A model generated the notes under the pieces. It was not told where the DNA came from and did no database searches. It worked only from the letters and a program-made list of their open reading frames with translations. From Sphingomonas abietis (GTDB lineage Bacteria > Pseudomonadota > Alphaproteobacteria > Sphingomonadales > Sphingomonadaceae), in contig NZ_CP115174.1 of NCBI RefSeq assembly GCF_027625475.1, forward strand, positions 1,426,001 through 1,490,000: a stretch of DNA of 64,000 bases. The letters are read 5' to 3'. The first letter of the stretch is position 1, and each line of letters begins with the position of its first letter. Made by a program: the position numbers and the translations under genes. Shown piece by piece: positions 17,841-27,954 of this stretch.

Positions 17841-19136
17841 TCACCAGGTTGCGAACATGCCGATCGCCGCCAGCGCCATCACCAATGTTGCCGCCCATCC
17901 GACGATCTTGAGCCCGCCATGAAGCTGGAACTCGCCCATCGCATCGCCGCGGGTGGTGAGAAGCATCATCATGACCATGACGGGAACCGCGGCGACGCCG
18001 TTTACAACCGCGCTCCAGAACAGTGCCTTGATCGGATCGATCGGGGTGAAGTTCAGGATTGCGCCGACGAGGGGCGCCAGGGCGAGGGTGGCGTAGAAGG
18101 CCTTGGCGCGCTTCACCTTGCGGGCGAGGCCGACATGCCATCCGGCGAGTTCGCCGACTGCATAGGCGGCTGAGCTGCCGAGCACCGGCAAGGCGAGCAC
18201 GCCGGTGCCGATGATGCCCAAGCCGAATATCAAAAAAACGAACGGGCCTGCGATCGGGCGCAACGCCTGTGCGGCCTGCGAAGAGGTCTGGATGTCGGTC
18301 ACGCCATGCGCGTTCAGCGTTGCGGCGGTGGTGAGCACGATGAACAAGGCGACCGTATTGGAGATCGCCATGCCGATCCGCGTGTCCCAGCCGATCCGGC
18401 GAAACTCGGCCACCGCCTGCTCGGGGGCGCGCGCAAGCGGGCGGGCATGCGCGCGCTCCTTGACCTCCTCGACCTCTTCCTCCGCCTGCCAGAAGAAAAG
18501 ATATGGGCTGATCGTGGTGCCGAGGATCGCGACGACGGCTGTCAGGTAACCGGCGTTTCACTGGACGCGCGGGATGATTAGGTGATGCGCGACCGTGCCC
18601 CACGGCATATGCACGACGAAGGCCACGGCGACGTAGGCAAGCAAAGTCAGCGCGAGCCATTTGAGCACCGAGACATAGCGAGAATAGCGAACGAATGCCT
18701 CGAGCAGGACCGAGACGATCGCAAACAGCGCCACATCAGGCAGCATCGGGCCGCCGATCAGCAGCTGGAGCGACGCTGCCATGGCGCCGAGGTCGGCGCC
18801 CAGATTGATCACGTTGGCGATGACAAGCAGGCCGATGACGGCATAGACCAGCGGCGCCGGGAAGTGCCGCTTGAAGTTGCCGGCGATGCCGCGTCCCGTC
18901 ACGCGGCCGATACGCGCGCTGATCTCCTGAATGGCGCACATCAGCGGCCAGCTGAACAGCAGGGTCCAGCCGAGATCGTAGCCGAATTGCGCGCCGATCT
19001 GGGAATAGGTGGCGATCCCGCTGGGATCGTCGTCCGAGGCGCCGGTGATGAGGCCTGGGCCCAGTACCTCAAGGAGCTTCGGCCGCTCGGGCTGCTTTAC
19101 GTCCTCGGGGCGGTTGGGCGCCAAATCACCGTTCAA
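17841..19136 (-). pseudogene. NRAMP-type divalent metal transporter with in-frame stop
   Basis: Two halves lie in the same frame and are separated only by TGA at 18558-18560. The first half (192 residues) starts MNGDLAPNRPEDVKQPERPK and has GPGLITGASDDDPSGIATYS. It ends IPRVQ, stop, and reading continues NAGYLTAVVAILGTTISPYL then FFWQAEEEVEEV and further membrane helices to 17841. The stop sits where Trp is expected, so TGG to TGA is the simplest cause. The metal-site motifs differ from classical NRAMPs: DPSG in place of DPGN in helix 1 and SPY in place of MPH in helix 6. This suggests an NRAMP-related subgroup with different metal choice. Without readthrough the transporter is dead. Confidence 0.85.
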
Positions 19137-19252
19137 TTCAGGTCTCCAGCATGCGGCCGCGGGCTATGTGGGTCTACGACGCTAATGGGACCGATAGAGC
19201 GGTGGGTGCCGCAAAGCCATTGCGATGATGAGTTACCGGATAATCGCTACCG

Positions 19253-20050
19253 TCAGTGCGCGAGAAAGAGGGGAACGGGACTGTTGGTCAACATGTGGCG
19301 CGTAACGCCGCCGAAGATCGCCTCGCGCAGCCGGCTGTGCCCGAAACCACCCATCACGAGATAATCGGCTTTCAAGAGCTCGGCCAGCTTGAGGATCTCG
19401 CGTCCCGCGCTCGGCACGTTTGGGTGCTTGGGATGGATGGACGCGTGGACAGCGTGACGCGACAGGTAAGCGGCCGCCGCCTCCGACGGCACCTTCACCG
19501 ATCCGTCGACGATTTCCACGATCGTCACCCGCTGCGCGAGGCGAAGAAGCGGGACCGCCGCCTGGAGAGCGCTGATCGCCTCTTCCGAACCATCCCAGGC
19601 GATCATGGCATGGCCCGTCAGCGCGACACCGCACATCGTCTCCGGGACGGCTAGGATCGGCTTTCCACCCTTGAGCACGACTTCGCTGGCGATGCCGCGC
19701 ATGTCCGGGCCCGATCCGGAATCAAGTTTGAGGTTGACCACGATGAGATCAGCGAGCCCAGCCCCTTCTGTCAGCCGGAGCGCGATGTCGCCACTCGCGT
19801 CGATCCAATTCCATGGCAAACCTTCCACGCCGAGCCGGCGTTCGAGACCCTCACGGTTTCCGACTTCGCGCTGCCTTTCGTCGTCGAGTAGCAACTCCGC
19901 CGTGCCATAGCCATCGTCGATCAGCGATGAGAAAACGGCGACGTCGAGGCAGGTCAGATGGCCCTCGATGGATCGCACGACATCGAGCGCCGCCTGGAAG
20001 CGCGCTTCCTGGCCCGCATCATCATGCACCAGCAGCAGCACATTCTTCAT
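19253..20050 (-). CDS. Universal stress protein, tandem UspA
   Basis: The product has 265 residues with two UspA-like halves. The first (1-140) starts MKNVLLLVHDDAGQEARFQA and lacks a full nucleotide loop. The second (145-265) has AMIAWDGSEEAISALQAAVP and ends LVMGGFGHSRLREAIFGG followed by TRHMLTNSPVPLF, which is the G-2X-G-9X-G(S/T) ATP-binding pattern. Tandem Usps act in the cytoplasm under stress or energy limitation. It lies about 115 bases downstream of the broken NRAMP gene on the same strand but upstream in transcription order, so the two may once have shared a transcript. Confidence 0.88.
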   Translation of the reverse strand: MKNVLLLVHDDAGQEARFQAALDVVRSIEGHLTCLDVAVFSSLIDDGYGTAELLLDDERQREVGNREGLERRLGVEGLPWNWIDASGDIALRLTEGAGLADLIVVNLKLDSGSGPDMRGIASEVVLKGGKPILAVPETMCGVALTGHAMIAWDGSEEAISALQAAVPLLRLAQRVTIVEIVDGSVKVPSEAAAAYLSRHAVHASIHPKHPNVPSAGREILKLAELLKADYLVMGGFGHSRLREAIFGGVTRHMLTNSPVPLFLAH

Positions 20051-20210
20051 AGATTGCCCCTCGACTCAGTTCGATCGCACTATTGGGCAGCGCCATCTGG
20101 CGACATCGGTAATGATACAGACGTTCGGCAGGGCGTCCGGATTATCTCTCAGGTCTTGTTAATATCAGACTGGCCCCATGTGATCTCGACAATCCGCCGG
20201 TTAGGCAGAA

Positions 20211-21572
20211 TTATTCTGGCCGCATTTCGCCGGGGGCGGCGAGACCTCCCGATGTCCCCGCGCCGCGACGATCAGCCGAAACGACCCGATTCCTTCCAGT
20301 CTGCTTCGCGGCATACAATGCCCCATCCGCAGCCGCCACGAGTTCATTGGCCTTCGTGGCGTTGTCTGGCATGCTGGCAACGCCGAACGAGGCGGTCACG
20401 CGACATTGATGGTTGTCGGAGAGACTTTCGATCCGAGCTCTCAGGACGTTCGCTTTGGTCACCGCATCATCGAGCGAACAATCCGGCAAGATGACGAGAA
20501 GCTCCTCTCCACCATATCGGCAAGCGACATCGCAGGGACGGATCGCGCCGACGATGGCGCCGGCCACTTCGCGAAGTACCGCATCGCCAAGCGCATGGCC
20601 GTGTTCGTCATTGAGCAGCTTGAAATGATCGAGATCGATCATCACGACGGAAACGGGACTGCCATTACGCTCCGAGAGATTGACGCATCGCTCGAGGACA
20701 TCCTCCATGTAGCGGCGATTATAGAGACCGGTTAGCGGATCCCGCAGAGCCTGGGTCCGGAGTTTTTCGCGCAAGGATATGTTTGATAGCGCAAGCGACA
20801 TCGCATCGGCGACGGCTGCGGCCAGAGGCATGATCTCGTCGAGACGCGCCTCGCCTTCCTCGCCTCCGGATTGAACGCAAAGGAGGCCATAGACCTCGCC
20901 GCGCGCCATCATCGGAATTTCCAGGACCAGAATGCCAGCGGCCAGATGCTCACACCGCAGCGCGGCCGCGCCGACATGATTGACGTGCGGCTTTCCGCGC
21001 TTGAGGGCCCAACAATGCGAAGGCGACACCGTATCCGGTGGAAGATGATCCTCCGGCCACGCCCAGCATGTCGAGAGATCTAGCCGATCCCGCGAATTGT
21101 TGAATACATAGAGCGCGCCGCCAAATCCGGCTAGCAATTGCGAGGCGGTGGCGCGAAGCACCGCATTGGCATCATCATATCCGAGCGCGCTTTGCAGCAT
21201 GTCGGTCATCTGGAACAGATTCTCGATGCGTCGGCGGGATTCCAGCGCGCTCGCAGCGTAGCGGCGCCGCTCCCCCATTTCCCGGATAGCCAGGGGCGCG
21301 CCCCGCGCCAAAGCAATCAGGCTGACCGCCAATGCGGCAATATCGATCCAGGAAAGCGCGTCGCCATACGAGCGCATGCCCCCGACATGGCCGAGGATGG
21401 TACAAACGAGACCGAGAACCAAGGCGAACAGAAGAATGATGGCCGCCCGGAAAACCCGACGATCTGATGCGGTGGTTTCGATACGGACTTCAGCTAGCTT
21501 CACGTCCTGATCCAGTACAGATACGGGTAGCGTTTTGTACCTTTGGTCCGTTAACCGTTCCTTCAAAGCCAC
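20211..21572 (-). CDS. Membrane GAF-GGDEF diguanylate cyclase
   Basis: The product has 453 residues. Two membrane helices lie at about 43-63 and 70-90 (AAIILLFALVLGLVCTILGH and WIDIAALAVSLIALA). A coiled-coil linker (RRYAASALESRRRIENLFQM) leads to a GAF domain at about 120-270. The GGDEF domain covers about 285-435 with DPLTGLYNRRYMEDVL and DLDHFKLLNDEHGH. The active loop reads YGGEELLVIL, a GG(D/E)E(F) variant with Leu at the last position, and RPCD five residues upstream is a proper inhibitory I-site. It should make c-di-GMP with product inhibition. No EAL domain is present. It is oriented like the next gene, 98 bases away. Confidence 0.9.
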   Translation of the reverse strand: MALKERLTDQRYKTLPVSVLDQDVKLAEVRIETTASDRRVFRAAIILLFALVLGLVCTILGHVGGMRSYGDALSWIDIAALAVSLIALARGAPLAIREMGERRRYAASALESRRRIENLFQMTDMLQSALGYDDANAVLRATASQLLAGFGGALYVFNNSRDRLDLSTCWAWPEDHLPPDTVSPSHCWALKRGKPHVNHVGAAALRCEHLAAGILVLEIPMMARGEVYGLLCVQSGGEEGEARLDEIMPLAAAVADAMSLALSNISLREKLRTQALRDPLTGLYNRRYMEDVLERCVNLSERNGSPVSVVMIDLDHFKLLNDEHGHALGDAVLREVAGAIVGAIRPCDVACRYGGEELLVILPDCSLDDAVTKANVLRARIESLSDNHQCRVTASFGVASMPDNATKANELVAAADGALYAAKQTGRNRVVSADRRGAGTSGGLAAPGEMRPE

Positions 21573-21670
21573 TCCGATAAGACCAAAGTCTTATCGGAAG
21601 ATTCCAGATTAATCGGTCGTTGGTTTTTTGGAGCAGATCCGGGCGTCTATCATATGCTCACGTAGCGTGA

Positions 21671-24067
21671 TCAAGCCGCTTGCGCGCTTATTCTGCGAAT
21701 CCCATCGAGGCTGGCGTCATGCAAAGCGGATAATCTTTCATCCATCTCTATGGTGGTGAGCGGTTTGCTGAAGAGGTAGCCTTGCAAATGTGTGCAGCCT
21801 GCTGCGACCAGGGCATGCATCTGCTCTTCCGTTTCGACGCCCTCGGCGACAATCCCCATGCCGAGTTGCTCGCCCAGGCCGACCACGGCCTGAACGATCG
21901 CGCGCGACGCGCGCGACGTCGTGATGTGATCGACAAACGATTTGTCGATCTTCACCTTGTCGAACGGGAAGCGCTGAAAGTAGCTCAGCGAAGAATAGCC
22001 GACGCCGAAATCATCCATGAGGATCTGGATGCCCAGTGCCCTCAGACGTTCGAGTTCCATGAATGTTCGCTCGACATCGCGGATCACGAGACCTTCGGTT
22101 ACCTCGAGCTGGAGGCGATTGGCGGCTAGCCCCGTATCCTGGAGCACGCTCTCCACCGTTTGGGAGAGATCGCCGGACTGAAACTGCAGCGGTGACAGAT
22201 TGACCGCCACACGAACGCTGGACGGCCACCATACGGCGTCGGAACAGGCGAGCCGCAGGAGCGCTTCGCCAAGCGTCCTGATCAGCCCACATTCCTCAGC
22301 CAGCGGAATGAAAACGTCAGGTGGTATCGGACCCTTTTTGGGGTGCGACCATCGAGCAAGTGCCTCCACACTCGTGATCTCGCCGGTCAGCGCCGATAGA
22401 ACGGGCTGATAGACAAGCTTGATGTCGCCATCGGCGACAGCAGTCCGGAGATCGGCTTCGAGCGTACGTCGATCGCGTGACGCCTCATCCATCTCCGGAT
22501 CGAAACAGCATACGCTGCCGCGACCTCGCTCCTTGGCGCGGTATAGCGCGAGGTCGGCGCATTGGCGTAGCTCACTAGTGGTCGTCGCGTCGGTGGGAGC
22601 CAGGACGATACCCACCGTCGCCCCGCAATATGCAACCACGGACCCGGCGGCGAAAGGCTGGCCGAGACGCTCGGTGACCTGCCGAGCAACATTGTCGGCC
22701 CGCTGCGCTGCTGTTTCCCCGATCAATATGATACCGAACTCGTCACCGCCGACGCGAGCGACAAAGTCATCGGGTCCTGCGATCGAGCGCAAGCGCTCCG
22801 CGACCTGGTTCAGCACTTCGTCGCCGACCAAATGTCCGAACTGGTCATTTACAGCTTTGAAGCGATCCAGATCAATGCTCAGCAAGGCGAGAGGCGTGCC
22901 TTCATCTGTGAGATGGCGCAAGCGATCGACATAGCTGCCGCGGTTCAACAGCCCGGTAAGCGAATCGTTGAACGCAAGCTTGCGGATTTTAGCCTCGGTG
23001 CGAAGACGTTCACGCTGATCTCGCACCGCGATCACGGTCTGGATCTTGTGGCCAAGGGCCAGTTCGCATCGCAGGACGCGGACCGGTACGATCCGGCCCG
23101 ACAGCATGACGAGCCCGACTTCACGCTCTTCGCGCTCGGGAAGCCTCGAGAAATCGACATCGGGAAACAGGGCATCCACGCTGGTCCCAGCCAGTGTGCC
23201 CGATCCGTAGCCCGCGAGCTGTTCGACGCTGTCGTTGGCGGCTACGATCGCATTGCCCTGACAGATGAGCAGCCCTTCCAGGGCGACGTCGGCCAGTTCG
23301 CGAAGACGGCGCCGGTCTTGGCGGAGCCGGGCAACTGCTGCGAGGTCGAAGCGCCATCCGGTCAAAGCCAGGGCGATCAGAGCCAGCGACACACCGGCTA
23401 CCACAGGCGTGATCGCCGCCGGCGAGACTGCGTCCGAGGGAAATGTCTTCGACGGATCGAACCGCAGGCGCATTGCCGCCATCCCGCAGAAGTGCAGCAC
23501 GGCTATCGAGAACAGCAGCAGCGGGGCGGCGGTCCGTCTGACAGAGCGGGATCGGCTTCCAGCCGCGACCATGCCCAAACCGGACAGGGGCAGGCTGATC
23601 ATGATCGAAGGGATCACCAGCCCTAGATTCCAGTAAACCTGTCCCTGAACGAGATAAGCGGCCTGACCGATATAGTGGAGCGCGGTGATGCCCAGACCCA
23701 ATACGAGGCCGGCTAGAAAATGCATTTGCACACGACGGGTGCGTATCGAGATCGAGACGCCAACGCCAATCCCGGCAATTGCAGACGCCAACGAGGCAGC
23801 CGTCAGAAGCGGTTCGAAAGCCGAGGGCATCCCGGGCTTGAACGCGAGCAGCACGATGAAATGCGTCGCCCATGCCGTACATCCACTGGAGAGTACGCTG
23901 ACGAGCCCCCATCGCATGCGCACTTTTCCCGTAGCGCGTGCGGCATGATGAGCGATTGCAAACGACGCGTAGATGCCGATCGCACAGACGACACCCGCCG
24001 CCGCAATGAGGCGGGGATCGTGCATGTTCTCCATGCAATCGAAGACGGATGCCAATAGGCCGATCAT
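21671..24067 (-). CDS. MHYT-PAS-GGDEF-EAL membrane c-di-GMP enzyme
   Basis: The product has 798 residues. The N-terminal 250 residues carry about seven membrane helices with three MHYT-like motifs (ATHFIVLLAF, ALHYIGQAAY, VLHFCGMAAM), proposed in this family to bind copper and sense O2, CO or NO. A PAS-like segment follows (about 270-380), then GGDEF (about 385-545; RVGGDEFGIIL) and EAL (about 560-790; SVEALARW, MDDFGVGYSSL, VAEGVET). Both output motifs look intact. The EAL part closely resembles those at 14953 and 37105, so the three share recent ancestry in their C-terminal halves. It is probably in one transcript with the downstream GGDEF gene at 20211. Confidence 0.92.
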   Translation of the reverse strand: MIGLLASVFDCMENMHDPRLIAAAGVVCAIGIYASFAIAHHAARATGKVRMRWGLVSVLSSGCTAWATHFIVLLAFKPGMPSAFEPLLTAASLASAIAGIGVGVSISIRTRRVQMHFLAGLVLGLGITALHYIGQAAYLVQGQVYWNLGLVIPSIMISLPLSGLGMVAAGSRSRSVRRTAAPLLLFSIAVLHFCGMAAMRLRFDPSKTFPSDAVSPAAITPVVAGVSLALIALALTGWRFDLAAVARLRQDRRRLRELADVALEGLLICQGNAIVAANDSVEQLAGYGSGTLAGTSVDALFPDVDFSRLPEREEREVGLVMLSGRIVPVRVLRCELALGHKIQTVIAVRDQRERLRTEAKIRKLAFNDSLTGLLNRGSYVDRLRHLTDEGTPLALLSIDLDRFKAVNDQFGHLVGDEVLNQVAERLRSIAGPDDFVARVGGDEFGIILIGETAAQRADNVARQVTERLGQPFAAGSVVAYCGATVGIVLAPTDATTTSELRQCADLALYRAKERGRGSVCCFDPEMDEASRDRRTLEADLRTAVADGDIKLVYQPVLSALTGEITSVEALARWSHPKKGPIPPDVFIPLAEECGLIRTLGEALLRLACSDAVWWPSSVRVAVNLSPLQFQSGDLSQTVESVLQDTGLAANRLQLEVTEGLVIRDVERTFMELERLRALGIQILMDDFGVGYSSLSYFQRFPFDKVKIDKSFVDHITTSRASRAIVQAVVGLGEQLGMGIVAEGVETEEQMHALVAAGCTHLQGYLFSKPLTTIEMDERLSALHDASLDGIRRISAQAA

Positions 24068-24286
24068 GTGGCGTAACTAGCCGAGGATTCTTAACAATGT
24101 GCGGTCTTGCGTGGGTTATCGCGCTTACCCACAGGCAGACTTTGCACCCATCAAACGGCGAGGCGCGGCCATCAAGACGCCCGCTGCTCGCCCGGGAAAC
24201 GAAAGCTGCGAACCCAAAGGACGATTGATCTCGGTATCGACGATCGTGCTGGATAACTAAAAAATGACGAGCCGGACCGTTCGATC

Positions 24287-25101
24287 CTATTTCTTGTCGT
24301 TCTCGCGGCGGCGCAACTCGTTATCGATCGCCTCTCGGATGAAAAGCGCGATCTGGCGCTGCTTCCCTTGTAGCGCCTCGATTCGTTTGACCCAAGCGAA
24401 AGTGCGCTCGACGACCCACCGTCGCGGATGGACCGCGAAGCCGGTCTGGTCGGCGAACTTGCGGACGATCTCGATGGTGATGGAGGTGGCGCCGGCGACG
24501 CGCGCGCTGTTGTAGGCGCTGTCGGCGAAGGCGCGCTCGACAAAGGGATGTCGCCGCCGAGACTGCCGGAGGAGCGGCACCGCGCCGTCGCGATCCTGAA
24601 CGTCGGCAGGGTGAACGAGCAGGTCGAGAGCGCGGCCATCGGTATCGACCATGGCGTGGCGCTTGCGCCCCACGATCTTTTTGCCGGCATCGTAGCCTTT
24701 CGGGCCGCCCGCACACGGAAATCCTGACAGCCCCTTTTCACGCTTTGGTTGTCAATAACGGTGGCTGATGGGCAAGGCGCTCGGCCGAGGCGGGCACAAT
24801 CGCGCTGGACCAGATGGTGGTTTAGGCTCTCGAACACGCATGCATCGCGCAGTTCTGAGAACCATCCATAAACGGTGCCCCACGGCGGAAAGCTGTCGGG
24901 CAGGAGAGGCCATGGACAGTCCGACCGCAGCACATAGAGGATCGCCTCGATGATCCGGTGCATCGACCACCGCCGCCGCCGTCCGCATGGTCGAGGTAAT
25001 GGCAGATGCGGCTCGATCAGTCGCGACTCGGCATCAGTGAGATCGCTTCCATAGCGCAGGCCCCCTCGGCTATGCTGCGCGCGGGCGGTCGGATTCCACA
25101 T
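24287..25101 (-). pseudogene. IS5-family transposase, two frames
   Basis: The N-terminal part starts MWNPTARAQHSRGGLRYGSD, with LTDAESRLIEPHLPLP, and runs to ATVIDNQSVK. The rest continues in another frame from the KGYDAGKKIVGRKRHAMVDT region to VVERTFAWVKRIEALQGKQR. A run of A and G (AAAAGGGG) lies where the frames meet near 24735. Either this is the programmed frameshift known in the IS427 group, or the gene is broken. The region around the joint also reads poorly (RGCQDFRVRAA), which favours decay. The right inverted repeat begins GAGGCTGTTTGGGAAC (minus strand) at 25192; no matching left end was found. Confidence 0.8.
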
Positions 25102-25323
25102 CGGTCACTCAAGAACAGGTGTCGCAATCCTCTGAAATCACACCGAAGCCCGATCATCCAACCTCATTCCGCCGCCGTTCCCAAACAGCCTCTTCGGTAG
25201 GCTTTCGCTCGCCAGCACGACTCAGGCAGTGCGAGAATATATAACTTGATATTTGTTGGATGTTGGCCTTCAGTCTGACGGACTTCCTAAATATATACTG
25301 GTTTACACGGGGGGCGTGAGACT

Positions 25324-26487
25324 GTGGGGAATTGCAAAGTTACGGTATTAAGTAATCACAACTTTCAAGAAAATAGCAGGAAGGCCAGTATACATTTCCT
25401 ATCGGAGGGAATATCTCGCCTTGGATGCGACGTTACAGCTGTAACGGTTGGACTAAGTCTGCTACGCATCATCAAGCAGCCTCACCGCTATAAAGGCATT
25501 TTGCGAAATTGGCTTCGCAGCCCGCCTCGTCGTCGGAGCAACATTGCAGCATTCTCCGAGATGTCGTTAATTCATCCTATGCATTTTCGATATGAATGGC
25601 TCAACAAGATACTCGGCCGCCTAGCTATCCGGCTATCTGCGAAGCTTTCAAAGCGTATTACCGATGCCCTGTCGAAAACCGATATCTTCATTATCGATAG
25701 TGGATCATCTGTAACATATTTTCCGGAACTCAAACGACAATTCCCGGCAGCGAAATTTATATACAATGCAGCTGATTCACTTCGGGCAGTTGGAGCGCCG
25801 AGTTACCTCCTTCCTATGGAGAGAATTGCGATAATGAACAGTGACTTAGTCAGATGTCCCAGTTCGCTTCTCGCAAAAATTCTGCTTGGTGGATCTAATA
25901 TTCTAGTTATACCGCAAGGGGTGCTAGTCGATCAGTTCAACATATGCCACACATCACCTTACCCGTCGGGAACGATAAATATTGTATCAATCGGAAGTAC
26001 ACTGATTGACCTTGTCGCAATCGCAGATCTAGCCCGGTCGCATCCGCAAATTCAGGTGCATGTGCTGGGCCTTACACAACAAGATAATATGCCGACAAAT
26101 GCTATATTTCATGGAGAAGTTTCTTTTCGAGAAACAATTCCATTCGTCAAGTTCGCAAATGCTGGCTTGGCAGCTTATAAGCTTGACGAAGGGTCGGCCT
26201 ATATAGCCGAATCCAGTCTTAAATTGCTTCAATACAGATTTTGCAATCTACCGATTATCGCGCCTGAGATGATACCTGACGGCGAGGATGTGTTCACATA
26301 CATTGAGGGAGACGAAGGGAGCATCGCGCGGGCAACGACGCGCGCTTTGGGGCACTTCGATAGCAAGTCACCGCGGAACGTGTCGATACTTTCATGGGAC
26401 GATGTTGCGGGCCGGCTCCTACGCGCGATCGGTGAATTGGGTGCAGGGCCATTCCGAAATCGTTGCGGCGAGCCCGACCGACGCTGA
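25324..26487 (+). CDS. GumK-like glycosyltransferase
   Basis: The product has 387 residues from GTG 25324. It fits the GumK/GT70 group (xanthan glucuronosyltransferase): TVLSNHNFQENSRKASIHF at the N-terminus, DIFIIDSGSSVTYFPELKR and KFIYNAADSLRAVGAPSYL in the first half, then a second Rossmann half with INIVSIGSTLIDLVAIADLA and AYIAESSLKLLQYRFCNLPI. It would add a sugar, perhaps glucuronic acid, to a lipid-linked oligosaccharide at the inner membrane face. Its codon use is visibly richer in A/T than all neighbours, and it lies between IS5 and IS110 debris, so it was probably acquired. No other polysaccharide genes are adjacent. Confidence 0.8.
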   Translation: MGNCKVTVLSNHNFQENSRKASIHFLSEGISRLGCDVTAVTVGLSLLRIIKQPHRYKGILRNWLRSPPRRRSNIAAFSEMSLIHPMHFRYEWLNKILGRLAIRLSAKLSKRITDALSKTDIFIIDSGSSVTYFPELKRQFPAAKFIYNAADSLRAVGAPSYLLPMERIAIMNSDLVRCPSSLLAKILLGGSNILVIPQGVLVDQFNICHTSPYPSGTINIVSIGSTLIDLVAIADLARSHPQIQVHVLGLTQQDNMPTNAIFHGEVSFRETIPFVKFANAGLAAYKLDEGSAYIAESSLKLLQYRFCNLPIIAPEMIPDGEDVFTYIEGDEGSIARATTRALGHFDSKSPRNVSILSWDDVAGRLLRAIGELGAGPFRNRCGEPDRR

Positions 26488-26569
26488 TTGATAGCAATGG
26501 GATTGCTGACATAGTGTCGGCGGCCTCGCGGCGCCCGTTGGCGGCGCTCACGACACCATAGCCGATCGA

Positions 26570-27040
26570 GTGGCCCATGCGCGGCTCGCCGATGACGTCG
26601 ATTACCAGCTGCTGCGCAACATTCCGGGCATCGATCCGATCAACGCGCTGATCATTCTGGCCGAGGCAGGTGATCTGAGCCGCTTCGGTCACCATCGCCA
26701 GTTTTTGAAGTTTTGCGGCCTCGATCTCGCAACCTGCCCGTCGGGCACGTTCCGCGGCCGCACCAAGCTGTCCAAATACGGCAACGCGCGCTTGCGCCGC
26801 ACCTTCTGGATGGCTGCCCAGGTCGCCGCGCGTCAGCGCGACAGCAGCTTCCGCGACAAGCTCGGACGATACACCGCCGGGCACGCGGACGATGCCGACC
26901 GTCGCCGCAAGGCGATGACGGCGCTCACCGCCAAGATGGCGCGCGTGGCTCGCGCCGTCGTCAAGACGGGGACGGAGTACCGACCGTTCCTTGAACGGTC
27001 GGATGCCAGGTGGAAGGACCCCTCTCTGCAAGTGCCGTGA
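26570..27040 (+). pseudogene. IS110-family transposase, C-terminal part only
   Basis: The frame carries the C-terminal domain of IS110-type (DEDD) transposases: YQLLRNIPGIDPINALIILA, EAGDLSRFGHHRQFLKFCGL, FRGRTKLSKYGNARLRRTFW. The catalytic Ser-containing tail region is present, but the N-terminal RuvC-like half is missing. The frame extends slightly upstream of the GTG at 26570 without a start. It abuts the 3' end of the GumK-like gene and may be the trace of the event that brought it in. Confidence 0.8.
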
Positions 27041-27208
27041 GGGCGCTCGTCGAGCGACCCTGTAGATAATGTTCGGGCCTTCCACCTAGCTAGATGCCGT
27101 AATGGGCCGGCGTCTTAAAAGTAGCCATGTTGGGTGGCTGTCCCTCAGAATGATGGTGTTGGAAACGAGGTCCGAGCGATCGGCCTCAGCATCATGAGAG
27201 GAACAGCC
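27041..27208. other. IS110 5' non-coding segment, possible bridge-RNA region
   Basis: These 168 bases sit between a C-terminal IS110 piece and the start of an N-terminal IS110 piece. In IS110-group elements the stretch before the transposase encodes the structured bridge RNA that guides recombination. The order here (3' end of one copy, spacer, 5' end of another) would also arise from a tandem or circular junction. I did not identify the RNA fold. Confidence 0.3.
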
Positions 27209-27796
27209 GTGGAGCATTATGCAGGAATCGATGTCTCTCTGAAAGAGAGCAGTGTGTGCGTCGTCGATGCGACGGGAAAAGTGGTTCGCGAGGTGAAGAT
27301 CGTCAGCTAGCCGGAGGCGCTGGTTGGGTATTTCGAAATGCTCGGGCTGCCGGTTACCCGGATCGGCCTTGAAGCCGGCCCGCTATCGCAGTGGCTGCAT
27401 GCAGCGCTCTTTGCTGCCGGCCGTGACGTGGTTTTGCTGGAAACGCGCCACGTAAAGGCGGCGCTTTCGGCGATGACGGTGAAGACCGATCGGAAGGATG
27501 CGCGGGGCATCGCGCAGCTGCTGCGAATGGGATGGTATCGGCCGGTCCATGCGAAGTCATCGGCGGCCCAGGACACACGAGCGTTGCTCGTTGGTCGCAA
27601 GCTCATCCAAGGCAAGCTGCTTGATGTCGAGCTCAGCATCCGCGGCATCTTGCGGGGCTACGGATTGAAGGTCGGCGAGGTCAGCCGGGGGCGGTTCGAG
27701 GCGCGTATCCATGACATGATCGAGGGACACGCCACACTCTCGACGGTGATCGGCGGAATGTTGGCGGCGCGGGCGACGCTGTGGAGTGAGGCGTAG
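27209..27796 (+). pseudogene. IS110-family transposase, N-terminal part with nonsense codon
   Basis: From GTG 27209 the frame reads MEHYAGIDVSLKESSVCVVD, the RuvC-like start of IS110 transposases. It meets TAG at 27308-27310 and continues in the same frame with PEALVGYFEMLGLPVTRIGL, LEAGPLSQWLHAALF and TDRKDARGIAQLLRMGWYRP. The stop most simply replaces GAG. The frame is cut near 27790, where an IS701-like fragment begins on the other strand, so the element lacks its C-terminal domain and cannot move. Confidence 0.85.
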
Positions 27797-27954
27797 GCAA
27801 TCATCGTCATCAAGCTGTGTCGGTGCAGCCCCGTCCATGACCGGCCTTCGAAGTGGTCGAGGCCAAGTTCCTCTTTAAGCTGCTGATGGGCCTGCTCGCA
27901 TAGCCGCATCTGTTCGATAGCAAGTTTGGGCGACTGCTCGGCCAGCGGCCTGAC
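27778..27954 (-). pseudogene. IS701-like transposase fragment
   Basis: About 59 codons encode a typical C-terminal stretch of IS701-type transposases (QAHQQLKEELGLDHFEGRSW, then HRHSLMTMIAYA). Neither end is natural: the piece runs into the IS110 remnant on one side and into unplaced debris on the other. Just upstream, about 28000-28138 on the same strand, ADPLFARAGRMALAAKDNVS followed by SINKRLKTIRRS looks like a slice of another gene, probably from a conjugative element. Confidence 0.55.

Noticed and set aside
18558..18560. Selenocysteine at the in-frame TGA of the NRAMP gene
   Set aside because: NRAMP proteins do not use selenocysteine, no SECIS-like hairpin is evident, and a Trp codon is expected at this position.
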